Notes: generated by a model from the letters alone, not told the origin. A stretch of 64,000 nt of DNA from Leucocoprinus leucothites (GCA_013368445.1 JAACJO010000028.1:62001-126000); one strand, 5' to 3'; positions 1 to 11,868 are shown, counted from the stretch's first letter. Numbers and translations: made by a program.

Positions 1-1503
1 GAAAAGACTGGATGTCTTTGACTTTCTTCGGTTCAGGCCACTCCTGGATTATTTTGATCTTGTCTTCTGACATTTTGAGACTGGCTGGTGAGAGGATATA
101 CCTGAGGTATTTGACAGAATCAGAATTGAACTCGCAATTTTCTGCTTTAGCATATAGGCCATGCTTGCAGAGCCACTTGAGGACATCTTGAACATGTTTC
201 TTGTATGTGTCAAGGTCATCAGAGTAGATGAGAATGTTGTCAAGATAGACCATGATGCAGACATCAAGGAGGTCAGAAAAGATATTGTTCATGAACTGCT
301 GGAAGGCTGCGGGTGTGTTGGTGAGTCCAAAAGGCATAACCAGCCATTCAAAGGATCCATAGTGGGTCCTGAAAGCCGTTTTCCATTTGTCTCCTTTAGT
401 GATCCAAATGAGGTGATAAGCATGTCGAAGGTCTATCTTGGTGTAGATGTGGGCTTTGTGAGGAGAGTTGAGTAGGTCAGAAATGAGCAGGAGTGGGTAG
501 TGATCATTCTTGGTGATGCAATTAAGGCCACAGAAATCAACACAAAGTCATAATGAACCATCTTTCTTCTGAATGAAGAGAACAGGTGTGCTGTGAGGTG
601 AAGAAGTGGGGTGGATAAATCCAATAGATATGTGTTCATCGATAAATTTGTGGAGCGACTCAAGCTTGGATGGAGATAATGAATAGATAGTGCCAATGGG
701 AGGTTGAACACCCTCTTCAATATTGATTTTGAGATTGTAAGGGTGATGCAGCACAAGGCTGTCAGCATGAACTTTGCTGAACACATTGGTGAATTCATGA
801 TATTTGTCAGGCACTTTAGAAAGGTCAATTGACTCATCAGAAACCCGAGCCAAATTGGTGGAAACAGAAGGTGAGCTGAGATTGAGGTGGAAATTTACTG
901 AACAGGAAGGTACAAAGTATGAATGTATGCAGCAGCATTGATGATAGAAATGCAAGGAGCTGTTGCAATACCAGAAGTAGACATAGAAGTCCCAGAGGAT
1001 GGTGAATTCAGAGGAGGAGTGTCAGCCATCAGGCTAGGAGCGGGTGACAATGTAGGAGCCACTATGGGAGTGGATGTAATGCAGGCAGAAGGGGCAAGAT
1101 TATCCTGCAAATGTGATCAGAAAGATATACTGCTTGAAACCCAGTCAATCAACAGATTGTAGTGGGTGAGCCAGTTGTGTCCTAGTACCACAGAGCAGGA
1201 AGAATCAAGCTGAGTGATGTAGAAGTCAATAGTCATAGATTCACTGGTAGAGAAAGTAACAGGCAGATTCACAAGTTCAGTAATGTAACTATTCAATGAT
1301 CTGTCAAATAGGCGAAGCTCAATAGGAGGTAAGGGTAAAGTCAGAAGAGAGTGAGTGTGGATGAAATCAGAATCTATGAAGCAATGAGTGGAGCTGGAAT
1401 TGACAAGAGCACAAAATGGTATCTGTTGAATATTATCAGATGAGCAAATGAGAGAAGAAGTGAGTGAAGCAATAAGTGAATTTGGATTGGAAAGAGCGGA
1501 CAT
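1..1503 (-). pseudogene. gypsy pol: protease and reverse transcriptase, partial
   Basis: Protease lies at about 1117-1503: the usual ALVDSGSTH active-site motif reads ALVNSSSTH, so the catalytic Asp is Asn. A VVLGHNWL motif near 1180 fits the second part of retropepsins in fungal gypsy elements. RT begins in another reading frame at about 900; a TGA at 548-550 interrupts DGSL*LCVDF where Arg is expected, then the frame continues open to position 2 with MPFGLTNTPAAFQQFMN and YLDNILIYSDD. The YxDD box has Asn instead of the second Asp. Both catalytic changes are G-to-A on the coding strand. The pol polyprotein continues outside the window. Confidence 0.88.
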
Positions 1504-1639
1504 ATTGAGGCAGAGGAGACTTTCTGGTGCACAGATGAGCTCAATGCAACCCCCAGTCTGTGCAGAGTCCTGAGGGTTTCCCTCTATTTTTTCAGACTCT
1601 TTTCAGAGTCCTTGGGCAGAGCCACTTCAACTTTGCAGA

Positions 1640-2690
1640 TCTTGGCCTGATTTTGTTTCCTGTGACAATTCTCAACCTTGTGGCCTTTGCTGCCACAGAA
1701 TAGACAGAGATCTTTGTCAAGGCGTCATTTCCACTCCTCAGGTGTCAGTTTGCCATTTTGGCCGAGTTTGCTAGAGAGGTCAAATTTTGGTGTAGGGCAT
1801 TGGGTACTAGATGTGGATGGAGTGGGGGTGTTGGATTTGGTAGTTGGGGCCTGTGACTGATTATGGTTGCTGTTGTTGTTGCTGTTACTGTTGTTGCCTC
1901 AATTGTTGTTGTTGCCAGGTTGAGACTGACTGGGTGGCAGATTCAGGTTGGAAGTATTAGAGGTCAATGGCTTGTTGGGCTGCTTATGACTGAGAGAATC
2001 AGTGGCATCCTTTTCTGCAGTGCGGGCACAAACACATTCACAGTCACACTCCTAGTAGCATCTGTTGTAAACAATAGCTAAACAGTGCATTTCTTCAAAG
2101 GTAGTAGGTTTGCCCTGCTCATGAGTGCTGAGAGGGTCTTGAATGCAGTTTGGAAGTCTCTTGTAGTAATGATGGCAGAGGACTTTGTTGTTCCAACCAA
2201 GTTGGGAGGCGTGTTTAAGGAACTCTACGTTAAAAGTGGCAATTTTATCACCTGGTTTCATGCACAGGGTATCAAGCATCTTGGCTGCTTCTCCCTTTGG
2301 GTTGGCAATGCCAAAATGCATATGGAGCTCATGGACAAATGCATTCCAATTGTCAAACCAGTCATGGAAGACATCCTGTTCTTCCTGAGTGAGGCTGACC
2401 TCAAACCAGTCAAGTGCAACACCAGTGAGGTAGGTCATGGCAAAATTGACTTTCTGATTGTCATGCTGAAACTGTGTGGGGTTGGCTCAGAAATATAGAT
2501 GGCATTGGATTAGGAAAGTGTTGAGTTTTTTGGGGTCAGAGCTGCTGAAAGTGTCTGGGAGGCAAGCCTTATTGATGCGAGTCTGGTTGGCTTGTGCAGC
2601 TGCTTGGTAATCAAGATTGTCAGTGAGCCTACCCAAGGCATCAGCTAGACAATCATTGTCAGGATCCTGTTGGGGGGCTCGGGGATAAGG
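1640..2690 (-). pseudogene. gypsy gag with CCHC zinc knuckle
   Basis: Translated on the minus strand, the region gives a retrotransposon capsid-like core (TYLTGVALDWFE near 2390-2438, then a helical stretch ending ERL/KRLP-like KRLPNCIQDPL near 2130) typical of fungal gypsy gag, followed by a low-complexity Asn/Gln/Ser/Pro linker (1850-2000) and a zinc knuckle CLFCGSKGHKVENC (CX2CX4HX4C) at about 1655-1700. In-frame stops interrupt it, for instance after IVYNRCY at 2052-2054 and in the upstream capsid near 2500. Its role would be RNA packaging in virus-like particles. The start codon is not resolved. Confidence 0.8.
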
Positions 2691-3364
2691 TGCCTGTCAA
2701 GGAGGAAGAGACTCATTGTTGGAAGAGTGGGAAGGGTCTTCAGGATCATTGTTGTTGGGGTCACCAGGACCACCAGGAGAGCCATTATAGATGGGTTCAT
2801 CACCTTCATCATTGCCATTGTGACCCATAGATTGATTATCAGTGTAGTCTGGACCATCAGAGTCATCCAGTTCCAAGGGGTCAGATGGCTCTCTGTCAGA
2901 TGGCAGACTGCCAGGTGGGGCAGGAGTTCTGGGAGGGCAGATATTTCGAAAACAATGAGGAGGCAGTGGAGGAGAACTAGCAGATCAAGGAGTTTCTGGG
3001 AGATTAGGATTAAGATGATGTGAATGGCAAGTGCAGATACTGATCTGAGGATTATCGTCGGTCAGATGAGAATAGCTTGGGACAGGTGGAGGAGTGTGAG
3101 AGTGTTTCTGCTCTAGTTGTACAATGGTGGAGGTCTTGTCCTTGATAGTGTGGGTGTTGACCATGATGACAGAAGTGTGAGTGCAACAGTAGAATCTGAG
3201 TCTGATAATACTGTTAAGTGCACAAATGCTACAGGTAGGGAGCCAACATCTTGGACCAGATGGGCAGAGGTGTGACAGAGGTAAGGTAGGAGCCAGTCAT
3301 TGGATGTGGAAGTGGGTTGTGGCCTCAACTTATGTGTTGTGCTGACTACTGATGCTTGACCCAA

Positions 3365-3768
3365 ATTTCAGATAAGATAAGAGAGCAGAGGATGAATAGA
3401 GAGCAGAGGAAAGTAGCATATCACTAAGTTGGTATCAGACTGAGGACTTTAAGTACAAAGTTGTGCTACTTATATACAATGTGGAATATAGAATCAGATA
3501 AGGAAAACAAGCAAAGTAGTAAACAGAGAAGTAATCAAAGTGGAGTCTGCAAATTTTACAAGGCTAGAAGATATAAAATTTACTATTAAACAGTTGTCAG
3601 AAAATTTCAACAAGGTGGTATGAATTAATAAAATGGAAGGTGTCAGAATAAGTCCGAAGGCAAAAGACTGATATAAACCGAAGTAACTGATATGTGAAAG
3701 TGAATAAGAGTTCATGAAAATAATACCAAGTTCAAACCATCAGCTGTTCTTGAGGTTCAGCTTGTGAC
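3365..3768 (-). repeat. Putative gypsy 5' LTR with TATA box
   Basis: The sequence just upstream of gag on the minus strand is non-coding and starts, in element sense, with TGTCACAAGCTG at 3768. A TATATAAG box in element sense lies at 3469-3476, where an LTR promoter would be. The 3' boundary near 3365 and the absence of a second copy in the window mean LTR status is inferred, not shown. Confidence 0.4.
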
Positions 3769-4465
3769 ACGTCTCCTTTGTACACTCAAAAGTTTCACAT
3801 TTTATTTTGGAACCAAATGATGCTCAACCTCAACAAATCTTTGGAAATATATTAAAGTATATTTGGGCTATATAGTATCAAAATTTTGAGTCAAAACTAT
3901 GAGACTACGGTGAGGAATTCCTAGAAAACTACCAAAATGAAATATTTGGACAAACATGAGTCCCTTGTACAGCATGATGCAGCTTTGTCACATATTAGGC
4001 CATACACATATATTTTACTCAAAACCTCTAAGAGCTATTCAATGGAGTTTAGGGTCAACAGAACCTAGTTGGAGCCTGATGTCATGCTCTGTCATGACTT
4101 CATCCTCTGGTGTCCTCCAAACCAAAGATCATGTGCTCAATGTATGAGTCCATGTTGGATTGCCATGAAATTTGAGATACACAATGACCTGGTGATTATA
4201 GACAAGATGTCAATATCTTTTGACCACATATGGGCATCATGTGTTCAAAATGGCAGGAAATCAATTTCAAGATCCACCCCTTTTCACATAAAAGTCATCT
4301 TCTAATAAGTTTCATCACACTGATGGATCAAAAATAAGGCATGTAGGGGGAGTGACCCCTTCCTCCATCCATTTGTGTAAAGGAAGTTATGGAAAAGTTG
4401 TTTAGTTCACTCAAAAAGGTCAAGTGTATAGGCAAGTGATTGTGTATGAAGGAGGCATCTATTAC
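3769..4465. other. Unassigned AT-rich sequence
   Basis: No recognisable coding sequence, terminal repeats or similarity to other stretches in this window. Open frames here (up to about 78 codons) are short and have no family resemblance. It separates the putative gypsy LTR from a decayed gag-only LINE ORF, so it may be the original host target or part of an unrecognised element. Confidence 0.3.
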
Positions 4466-5318
4466 TGTAGTGTGGCCCCAATGCCAGCATTGTTGACACT
4501 GGGGGGTCCCAGGGTGAGCAGGCATGGCCTTGATCATAGACTGCATGCCATCAAAGTTAAGGTATTTGCTGACCAGGCACTTAGCATTAGCACTGGACTG
4601 GGAATCCCAAAGGTTGACCCAAATGGTAACAGTGTTGGCTTTGGCAGAGTTGTGCATAATGCACATGGAGGATACATCAGTGAATGTCTCCTTGAAGGGA
4701 GACAAATACATGTGGTCAAGGACATATTGCAGGGTGGTGCAGATACCACTTGTATAGTAAGGGACATCCAGGATCTTGAGGTAAGACCTGGACCTGGAAT
4801 GTTTAGTCTTCAACTCAAACAGAGTGGTAAAGGCTGAAAAGAGGGAAGATTCATTCACCAATGCATCAGCATCAGTGGTGATGGTGTTGGTGTACCACAA
4901 GATGGTGTCATACACCTGGATGATGTTCTCAATGTGGAGGGAGCTCTTTGCATGAGTGAGGGTGTCATTCAGAAGGTGCATGGCCTCGTGGTGGAGGTAT
5001 GTGATTTCACCAGCATCACTAGTGAAAGCAAGGAAGAGTTGGTGTTGGGTAGGACCTGATGTGGTCATGTGTGGCTTCTTTGCAGAAGGCACATCAGTGA
5101 GGGTAGCCTGATGCATCCCAGCAATATGATCAAGCTTGAGGTTGGGGTGGAACTGGGCAGGCTTTATAAGCACTGCCACAGACACTGGGGTATGGACTAC
5201 CTTAGTGAATGACTTCTTAGTTGCCAAGGATGGGATGGGTGCTTGCTGGGCTTGGCCATCAGACCTAACCTTAGGAGCAGGGGGTGCCTGAATGTGATAT
5301 AATGGTTCTCTCTCTGTT
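4466..5318 (-). pseudogene. gag-only LINE (LINE-B-like) ORF1, truncated at both ends
   Basis: The minus strand encodes the middle of a LINE-B ORF1: KPAQFHPNLKLDH, KKPHMTTSGPT, YLHHEAMHLLND, the RRM-like core SRSYLKILDVPYY / VNLWDSQSSANAK and the first half of the first zinc knuckle CQQCWHWGHTT, after which it breaks off at about 4465 into unrelated sequence. The 5' side breaks at about 5318 into LINE-E endonuclease. The frame is open for more than 280 codons although almost all CpGs are gone. It would have been an RNA-binding, Gag-like protein; now a fragment without start or 3' end. Confidence 0.8.
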
Positions 5319-5493
5319 TTCCAGGGGGGAACCACTTAATCTCATGAATGTCTATTCAGACAACATGCACACAGCTATTAACCTCTCTCTAGGGATGTTG
5401 ATGTCCTTCCTGCCTTTATATACATAGGTGGCAACTTTAACTGTCACTCATCAGTTTGGGATCCATCTGTGGATCACCACCATACTTCAGCTA
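5319..5493 (+). pseudogene. LINE-E ORF2 endonuclease fragment
   Basis: Plus-strand translation shows LMNVYSDN, then after a frame change YIGGNFNCHSSVWDPS, matching LINE-A LLNVYSD and YMGGDFNCRSPEWDP. This is the central part of an APE-type endonuclease that nicks target DNA for reverse transcription. The Asp of GDFN is Asn, so the catalytic motif is mutated. The piece is cut at 5493 by insertion of a Tc1 transposon at a TA and resumes at 7098. Confidence 0.75.
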
Positions 5494-5527
5494 CAGTGGT
5501 GTCCAAAAGTATTGCACCATCATGTGA
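5494..5527 (+). repeat. Tc1-1 left terminal inverted repeat
   Basis: Thirty-four bases starting CAGTGGTGTCC; pairs with the reverse complement of 7062-7095 with two dinucleotide differences (TG versus CA). Transposase binding and cleavage site. Confidence 0.92.
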
Positions 5528-5791
5528 TCACATACTTTAATCTTGCTTATCTCATTCATGCAACACTTGAGGTGAAACAAAGTACATAGTTCTGTGCTCT
5601 AGGACATGAGGAATCATCATGAAGGTGAAACTTCACTATATAGTGTCATATAGAAATGAAATCAATATATTAGTGCTGCACTGATGGTGCATTTCTTTTG
5701 GACATCTGAGTTAATCTACCTTCAAGGCTATATAGACAAAGCACAAGTGAGCTTTCTCCCTAGTTTTTACATTCTTCAGTTTCTCTACATC

Positions 5792-6817
5792 ATGGTCTAC
5801 ACATTCCCACCCAAAGTTGCCTGCATTGCTGAACTCCACTCTTCTGGCATGTCCTATAGAGCCATTGGGTCCAGGATTGATATTGATCAGTCTACTGTTG
5901 GCCATGTGCTCAAGAGATTCTCAAAATCTGAGGATCCATACTATGTCAAACCTAGGTCTGGTCACCCTCAAAAGCTGGATGAATGCCAAGTAAGGGTTGG
6001 AGCCCAAATGCTTGCCTGAATGGAGGTTTCCAATGCAACTGAATTGGCCAAAACCACATTCCCAGATGTGTCTTGCCAAACAGTTGCATGTTCCCTAAAG
6101 GAGCAGGGTTTGATCTACTGTGTCTGGAGGGCCCATCCCTACATTACTCCAATCAATCAAAAGAAGCAACTTGTGTGGGCATGCCAGCATTCTGATTGGA
6201 CTGTCAAAGACTGGAAGGAGGTTATTTTCTCAGATGAATCAAAATTCCTCCTTTTCAAGTCAGATGGTTGTCAATATGCATGGATGAAGCCTGGACAGGC
6301 TCTAGACCCTCAATTTACAAAGAAGAACATCAAGCATGGGGGAGGTAATCTTATGGTATGGGGGTACATCACTAGTTGGAGAGTAGGGCAGCTTCATCAG
6401 GTTTCAGGGATCATGTGTGGCCTGGATTATGTCAAGATCCTTTAGGAATCATATCTAAGGATATTGAAGGATTATAAATTGAGGTCAATGGGTTGAAGCA
6501 CACTGATTTTCCAACAGGATAACAACCTGAAGCACAGGAGTAGGGTTGCTGATGAATTTTTTAGGAAGAAAAAAATTTGTCACTTGGACTAGCCACCCTC
6601 AAGCCCTGATTTGAACATCATAGAGCATGCATAGTATCAATTGGACTGTCTTGTGCATGCTTGCACTGTCCTTCCTCACAACTAGGAGGAGATGTGGGCT
6701 GCACTCCAGGAGGAGTGGGGAAATATATCTCAGGAGTCATTGGACTCCCTTTTCAAGAGTATGCTGCATCATGTTCAAGCTGTCATCAAGCCCTGGGGTG
6801 GAAACACCAAGTACTAA
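5792..6817 (+). pseudogene. Tc1-1 transposase
   Basis: A single plus-strand frame from ATG 5792 to TAA 6817 (341 codons, the usual Tc1 length) with no indel. Helix-turn-helix region: MSYRAIGSRIDIDQSTVGHVLKRF (first about 50 residues, listed here only in part as ELHSSGMSYRAIG). Catalytic triad: D in IFSDESKF, D in FQQDNNLKH, E in SPDLNIIEH, with 34 residues between the last two, so DD34E. Premature stops occur at 6017-6019 (TGA), 6443-6445 (TAG), before STLIFQQD, before PPSSPD, and in two later places; all fit C-to-T or G-to-A transitions of Arg, Gln or Trp codons. It would cut and paste the element; it is now inactive. Confidence 0.9.
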
Positions 6818-7061
6818 TTTGTTTTGAGGTGAGCAGTTCTGTTTTCATCTCAAAAAGCCCTCATCTTATCTCACAATAGATGAAGTCCAAAAGAATTGCA
6901 CTATTATTTTCGCATTATAGTCTTTTTTTTTGTTTTCATTCTTCTTTTTCATGCTATTATTCTACTTTCTCTCAATTATATACATCCTTAGCTCTCTGTA
7001 AACATTTTTTTCAAATTAAACAACATTGATCTCAGACAGATAGGGAGATAACATTGGCAAG

Positions 7062-7095
7062 TCACATGATGGTGTGATACTTTTGGATGCCACTG
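7062..7095 (-). repeat. Tc1-1 right terminal inverted repeat
   Basis: On the minus strand it starts CAGTGGCATCC and matches the left repeat except at two former CpG sites. It is followed by the TA target duplication. Confidence 0.92.
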
Positions 7096-7444
7096 TATCT
7101 TGCTTCTGGAGACAGCATCCAATCTTGGTGTTGAATGGGCTAGGCCCACCAATGCCTCTAACACCTATGTTCTACACAACATGGACCCTGAGAGCTCAGT
7201 GATTAATCTTATGTTCACACAGGCCCCTGATTCAGATCTTAACCTCCTCAGGTTGGATCACTTGCAGAAGAGGCCATTGGACCATGTTCCAATGGTTATA
7301 TCCCTCCCCATTGTAGCTTCTAACATTAGAGTCACACACACTGTCCTGCCAAGGGAGAGTGACAAAGAAGCTGCCTTCCTGATGGATGTTGGACATTTCT
7401 TCCTACATCTTGATATATCAGATCTATTGACCCCTGATCAGATC
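7096..7444 (+). pseudogene. LINE-E ORF2 endonuclease C-terminal fragment
   Basis: Resumes the LINE-E frame after Tc1-1: ETASNLGVEWARPTNASNTYVLHN, SSVINLMFTQ and LDHVPMVISLPI, matching the LINE-A endonuclease order VIDLIFCAN then SDHAPLLMDLPI. The SDH catalytic motif reads LDH. Reading continues through KEAAFLMDVGHF to LLTPDQI, where a LINE-A tail begins. Bases 7431-7444 (CCCCTGATCAGATC) are the left copy of that insertion's target duplication; the right copy is 14753-14766. Confidence 0.78.
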
Positions 7445-7927
7445 TTTTTTTCTTTTTTTCAAAAAAAAATCAATAAATTTATATAGCAGTGCTTGATCAC
7501 AGTCCACTTTCAACTAAATAATACAATTAGATGGTACACTATGGCAAGCCAGGGCACATGAAGTGGTTGGAGACTACTTAAGACAAGGACTATATACAAT
7601 TAGACCAGTGAAATAGAGAAGACTCAAGAAAGAGGCTATAGAGCAAGGTGTTATACACAGAGGTTGGACTCAAAGAAAAAAAGAAAAGAAGAAATAAAGG
7701 AATATAGTTCACCTTCATTTGGTTTGGCAGGCACAGGGGCTCAAAGCAATGGTGGATACATGTCTTGATTAGTAAAGACAAAAGTAGCTGGGTTCCTTTT
7801 CAAGAACTTGATGAGGAACTCATATTAAGAAAAAGCACATTACACCCATTGAGTGTGGATGGGTAGAGGGGACAATAGAAAGAATATGATGTCACATTTC
7901 CAAGCAATGGCTATAACAACAGGATTT
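7445..7927 (-). mobile_element. LINE-A copy 1a, 5'-truncated, itself split by copy 1b
   Basis: Minus-strand LINE-A 3' end: oligo-T/A tail at 7445-7470, 3' UTR, and the last ORF2 codons up to the C-terminal zinc motif. Its 5' remainder (GGTTCTTCCCTCTCAAGCCC on the minus strand) is found at 14717-14752, on the far side of copy 1b. The pair is flanked by CCCCTGATCAGATC (7431-7444) and CCCCTGATTGGATC (14753-14766). The two differing bases are CA versus TG, that is one CG decayed differently in each copy. Total length without copy 1b is about 0.5 kb. Confidence 0.8.
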
Positions 7928-8125
7928 ATTTATTTATTTAATAATCAATGAATTTATATAGCAGTGCTTGATCACAGTCCGCTTTCAACTAAAAAATACA
8001 AACAGATAGTACACTACAGCAAGCCAGGGTACACAAAGCAGTTGGAGACCACTTAAGACAAAGACTATATATGATTAGTCCAGTAAAATAGAAAAGACTC
8101 AAGAAAGAGACTATAGAATGAGGTG

Positions 8126-11100
8126 TTATACACAGAGATCAGACTCAAAGGAAAAAAAGAAGAGAAGAGATGAAAGAATATAGTTCACCTTTATTTGGTT
8201 CAGTGGGTGCAGAAGCTTGAAGCAGCAGTGGAGGTGTATCTTGATTAGTGAAGGCAAAAGCAGCTGGGTTCTTTTTCAGAAACTCAATAAGGAACTCATA
8301 TTGGGGAAAAGCGCATTGCATCCATTGAGTGTGAATGGGGTAGAGGGGGCAGTAAGAAAGGATATAATGTGGCATTTCCAGGCAGTGTCCACAGCAACAG
8401 GATTTAGGTTCAAGAGGGAAGAACCTCTCATGAAAAGCTCCAATAGGAGTGTGGTTTAGGATAGTGCAAGTCATGCGAGCGCATAATGATGGTGACTCAT
8501 TGGCCAAAGGAAGCCAGGTACCTCCCTTGACATAGGTGGGGATGAGGAATGTGCAATTCTTTTTTGAAAGAAGGAAACTATTGCTGCAGTACTTCTTCTT
8601 CCAGAATGTAGACTCCCAGGATTTCTGGCAGTCATTGGTGACTTTGCATTGCAAGCAGTCAAGGGTGGCACCCATGCAAGGAGGAGCATGGATGCAGGTA
8701 GTGGTGATGTCATTATGAACTTTGAAATGGGGTTTCCACTGCCACTTGGAAGGGATGTCCCAGAAGTCAATAGAGTGTGATGGTTTATCTGCAAGCCAGT
8801 TGGATAAGAGTCAGCAAACTTGTATGGATTGCAACTGGCTAGAGTGGATAGATGGGTTGACTGCCAGCTTGGCTGCTGGGAGACAGTCAGTGATGAGGAT
8901 GATTTTGTTGCATTCAAGGGAAATGGCCTTAGTGATGCCAATGCGAATGGAGTGAAGTTCAGTATCCATTGAAGACACCTGGCTACTTGCCTGTTTTGCA
9001 TGGGACACTTGTCATCTGCCACAATATAGATGTGCCACCAAAACCGCCTGAAGGGAACCTACAAGCAGAACAGAAGCATCAGTAACAACTGATATACAAT
9101 TATGATCAGAAGAAGATGAAGAAAAAACAGAGTCAATTGAGGATGGGGGGAAGAATTAAGAGAGAAGCAATCAGACAAGAGAGAACATAACACATGATTG
9201 GGGGGTAAAGTAGAGACTCAATATGAGGAATGAATAGCTAATTTATGAAGATGTAGATGGATGGGAATGAGGCCTGCAATACACTCAGTGCCACCAGAAG
9301 GAGAAGTGTGGAAGGTACCAGTGATCCACAGAGCTGCCCATCTTTGCATAGAGGAAAGGGACTTGAGAAGTACCTTGTTATGAGTGCCTTCAAAGTACCA
9401 AAGTCAGAAACCATATGTAGCCACAGGGACAATGCATGACCTATAGAGGAGTCATTTTTGAAGGGGAAGGATACCTTGGGTAGAGTTACCTAACATGCCC
9501 ATAGCTTTCACTATGGACATTGCTTTGGTAGAGTAGTATTGGATGTGCTCCTGGAATGAGAAACAACAATCAAAGTAGAAGCCAAGGTACCTCCAGAAGG
9601 GTTTAGGGGATAGAATGGGTCCACCAACTTCAGAGAGGTCTAGTGGAGGGTTTAAGTCATTATGTTGGCACAAGAAATGGAAAACCTCAGATTTGTCATG
9701 TTTGACAACTAATCCAAGGTCAGTACAAATGGATGTAATAATGGAGTAGGCTGCTTTTAAGAAAGAAATGGTATCAGTATATGTCTTTGCTTGAGAAATA
9801 CAAAGCCCATCATCAACAAAAGATAGGAGGGAGGAGGGGATGGAATGTAATTGAGTGCATTGGTCAAAAATGAACATAAGAGGCACCAAGTATAGTGCTG
9901 AGAGGATTGGGGATAAAGCTGAACCTTGCCCTATGCCAACATCTGCATCATAGGTATCAGACATAAAGGTATTCCACATGAATTGAGTAGAGTGTCCTAT
10001 GAGGTAATGAGAGAAGAAATTGACAAGTTGAGGGGTGAACCTCTGATATCACAAGATGTCAGTGAGGATATCATGATTTAGCAAAGGGAAGAATTGTGCA
10101 ATATCAAAGGCACAAACACTGGTGATCATACCTTTGGACCATCTGGTCCAAATGATGTGAGTAAGGAAAACACCTGCATCTTCAGTGGAGCATTGAATAA
10201 CTCCTCCCATCTGGTTTGGATGAAGAGCACTGGTAGAGACCACTTCAAACTGCATGCATTGAGTGATCATTTTCTCAATAAGTTTACCTAAAGTGTTTAG
10301 TAGAACAATGGGACAAAATACCTTAGGTATATCATAGGCTGGCTTGTTCAGCTTGGGGATGATAATAGAGACTGAGTCTTTGAAGTGACTCAGCCAATGA
10401 GAGAGAGATGTATACATGCATTTGTGATTAGGATGATATTTTTGAGGCAGTCATTATGAGTGACTATGTTCTTCAAGTGTCTCCAGGAGATATAATCAGG
10501 TCCAGGTGCTAAGGAATTAGCACAAGACAATAGTGATTTGGTTAGTTCAAGGGTGGAGAATTGCACCCAAGAACAAGTAGGGAGGGATTTAATTTCATTC
10601 AGAATATAAGGGCTTACTGGTTGGCCTGGTACAGAATTATAGAACAAATGGAGGGTGTTCCATAAGTCTGGTAGGTCATTGCAAGGGTGTCCTTGATATT
10701 GGATTCCCCTAATGGCTGGTAGCTTGCATTGTTTGACCCATTCTATGAGGTCCCAGGGCCATTTATTGGATGAAGTGATTTCATGGATGTGATTATCAAA
10801 GAAAGAGCGTTTAGCAGCTCAAGTAGCTGCCCTAAATGCTTGCCAATCCTTTTGGTCTTTGGTTCTCCTATAAGAAAGTAAGGTCTCAGAACAGTGAGGA
10901 GTCCACCATTCCTTTGACTGGTTAGTAATCTATATGTTTTTAGAGTTTGTGTTCCAAGTGTCATTAAATATATGAGAAATGGAATTGGAGATAGAGTCCA
11001 AACAGGAGGTGGAATAAATGTTTGAACAATCAAGAGCCACCAGATGCTCTGAGACCTGGGAAAGAAAAGCAGTCTCTTCATCACTATCTTTGGGCAGTAC

Positions 11101-11868
11101 ACACTTTTTGTAATTAATGTGGTCCAGTCAGATTGGGAGATTGATAATTAAGGGCACATGATCCAAGGGAAGCCTTGAATTCACATCAATAATGTGAGGA
11201 GTAGAATTGTTAGCACAGAATATCAAATCAATAACAGAATTGTCATGTCCTTCAATGGAAGAGAAATGGGTGGGGGAATATGTAGTCAGTAGAGATCTTG
11301 ACAGACTAAAACTTTCCACTAACTCTGTCAGAGTTATAGCAGTGCAAGGGAGATGAGCAACTAAAGGATCCCATTCCAGAGATTGACAATTGAAGTCACC
11401 TCCCATGTAGACAATGTTTGGGATATTGATAAAGTTGGTTGAAAGAAATGTGATCACTGAAGATGATGAATTGGAATATATATTAAGAAAATGAATATAA
11501 TTACCCTTGTTGAAAAGTCCGAGAATTTGAATATCTCAATGATTGACCCAGTCCTATTGAAGGATGGGTTGCATATGAAGGAGACATCTGTGGATATAAG
11601 TCATAGTATGAGGCCGCAAGTCATTGGACTTTGTAGGGCAGACTACACAGAGCCATTCTGGGTGGATAGGGGCACCTACAATATCATCCCCTTCAGGGTT
11701 AGTTGTGGATGGTGCCTTGCAGATGTGATTCCAGGGGGGTTCCTGTAGAAAGATAATATCAAAGTCCATCTTCTTGGACTCAAAAATAGTGTCAACAAGG
11801 GCATAGGAGCACCCAACATTCTGCAAATAGATACAAACAGACAAAATGACATTGTTCTTACCAGACAT
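8126..11868 (-). pseudogene. LINE-A ORF2 (endonuclease-RT-RNase H), decayed
   Basis: Starts at ATG 11868 (MSGKNNVILSV), three bases after the ORF1 stop. Recognisable blocks in order: endonuclease FLQEPPW near 11740 and GGDFNCQSLEWDP near 11395, SRLPLDHVP near 11170, RT blocks IIPKLNKPAY near 10350, LNTLGKLIEKM near 10280, FDIAQFFPLLNH near 10095, GIGQGSALSPILSALYLVP near 9910, FVDDGLCIS near 9805, RNase H ITDCLPAAKLAV near 8890 and zinc motif CCCGHCLE near 8390. Stops (for example after MQPILQ at 11554) and frameshifts in A runs near the 3' end, around 8145-8160, disable it. Canonical stop corresponds to 8126-8128. Confidence 0.88.

Larger units (their letters stand above)
1..3768 (-). mobile_element. 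Ty3/gypsy LTR retrotransposon remnant
   Basis: A minus-strand gypsy element runs off the left edge of the window. Going leftward one reads a possible 5' LTR, a gag with a Retrotrans_gag-like core, one CCHC zinc knuckle, an aspartic protease and the first two thirds of a reverse transcriptase; RNase H and integrase would lie beyond position 1. The gag-PR-RT order with no integrase before RT identifies Ty3/gypsy rather than Ty1/copia. Stops, a frame change near 900-950 and loss of catalytic residues show it is dead. Sequence between about 2690 and 3365 is leader or gag 5' region that I cannot assign precisely. Confidence 0.85.
5494..7095 (+). mobile_element. Tc1-1: Tc1/mariner transposon (DD34E), complete but dead
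   Basis: A 1602-bp element bounded by 34-bp terminal inverted repeats beginning CAGTGG and flanked on both sides by TA (5492-5493 and 7096-7097), the universal Tc1/mariner target duplication. It sits inside the LINE-E endonuclease. The only two mismatches between the inverted repeats are TG on the left and CA on the right, both explained by decay of an ancestral CG. It encodes one transposase frame with several stops. Confidence 0.93.

Noticed and set aside
3430..3440. TGGTATCAGA as a tRNA primer binding site
   Set aside because: It is on the plus strand while the adjacent gypsy element is on the minus strand, and it is not next to a recognisable LTR end.
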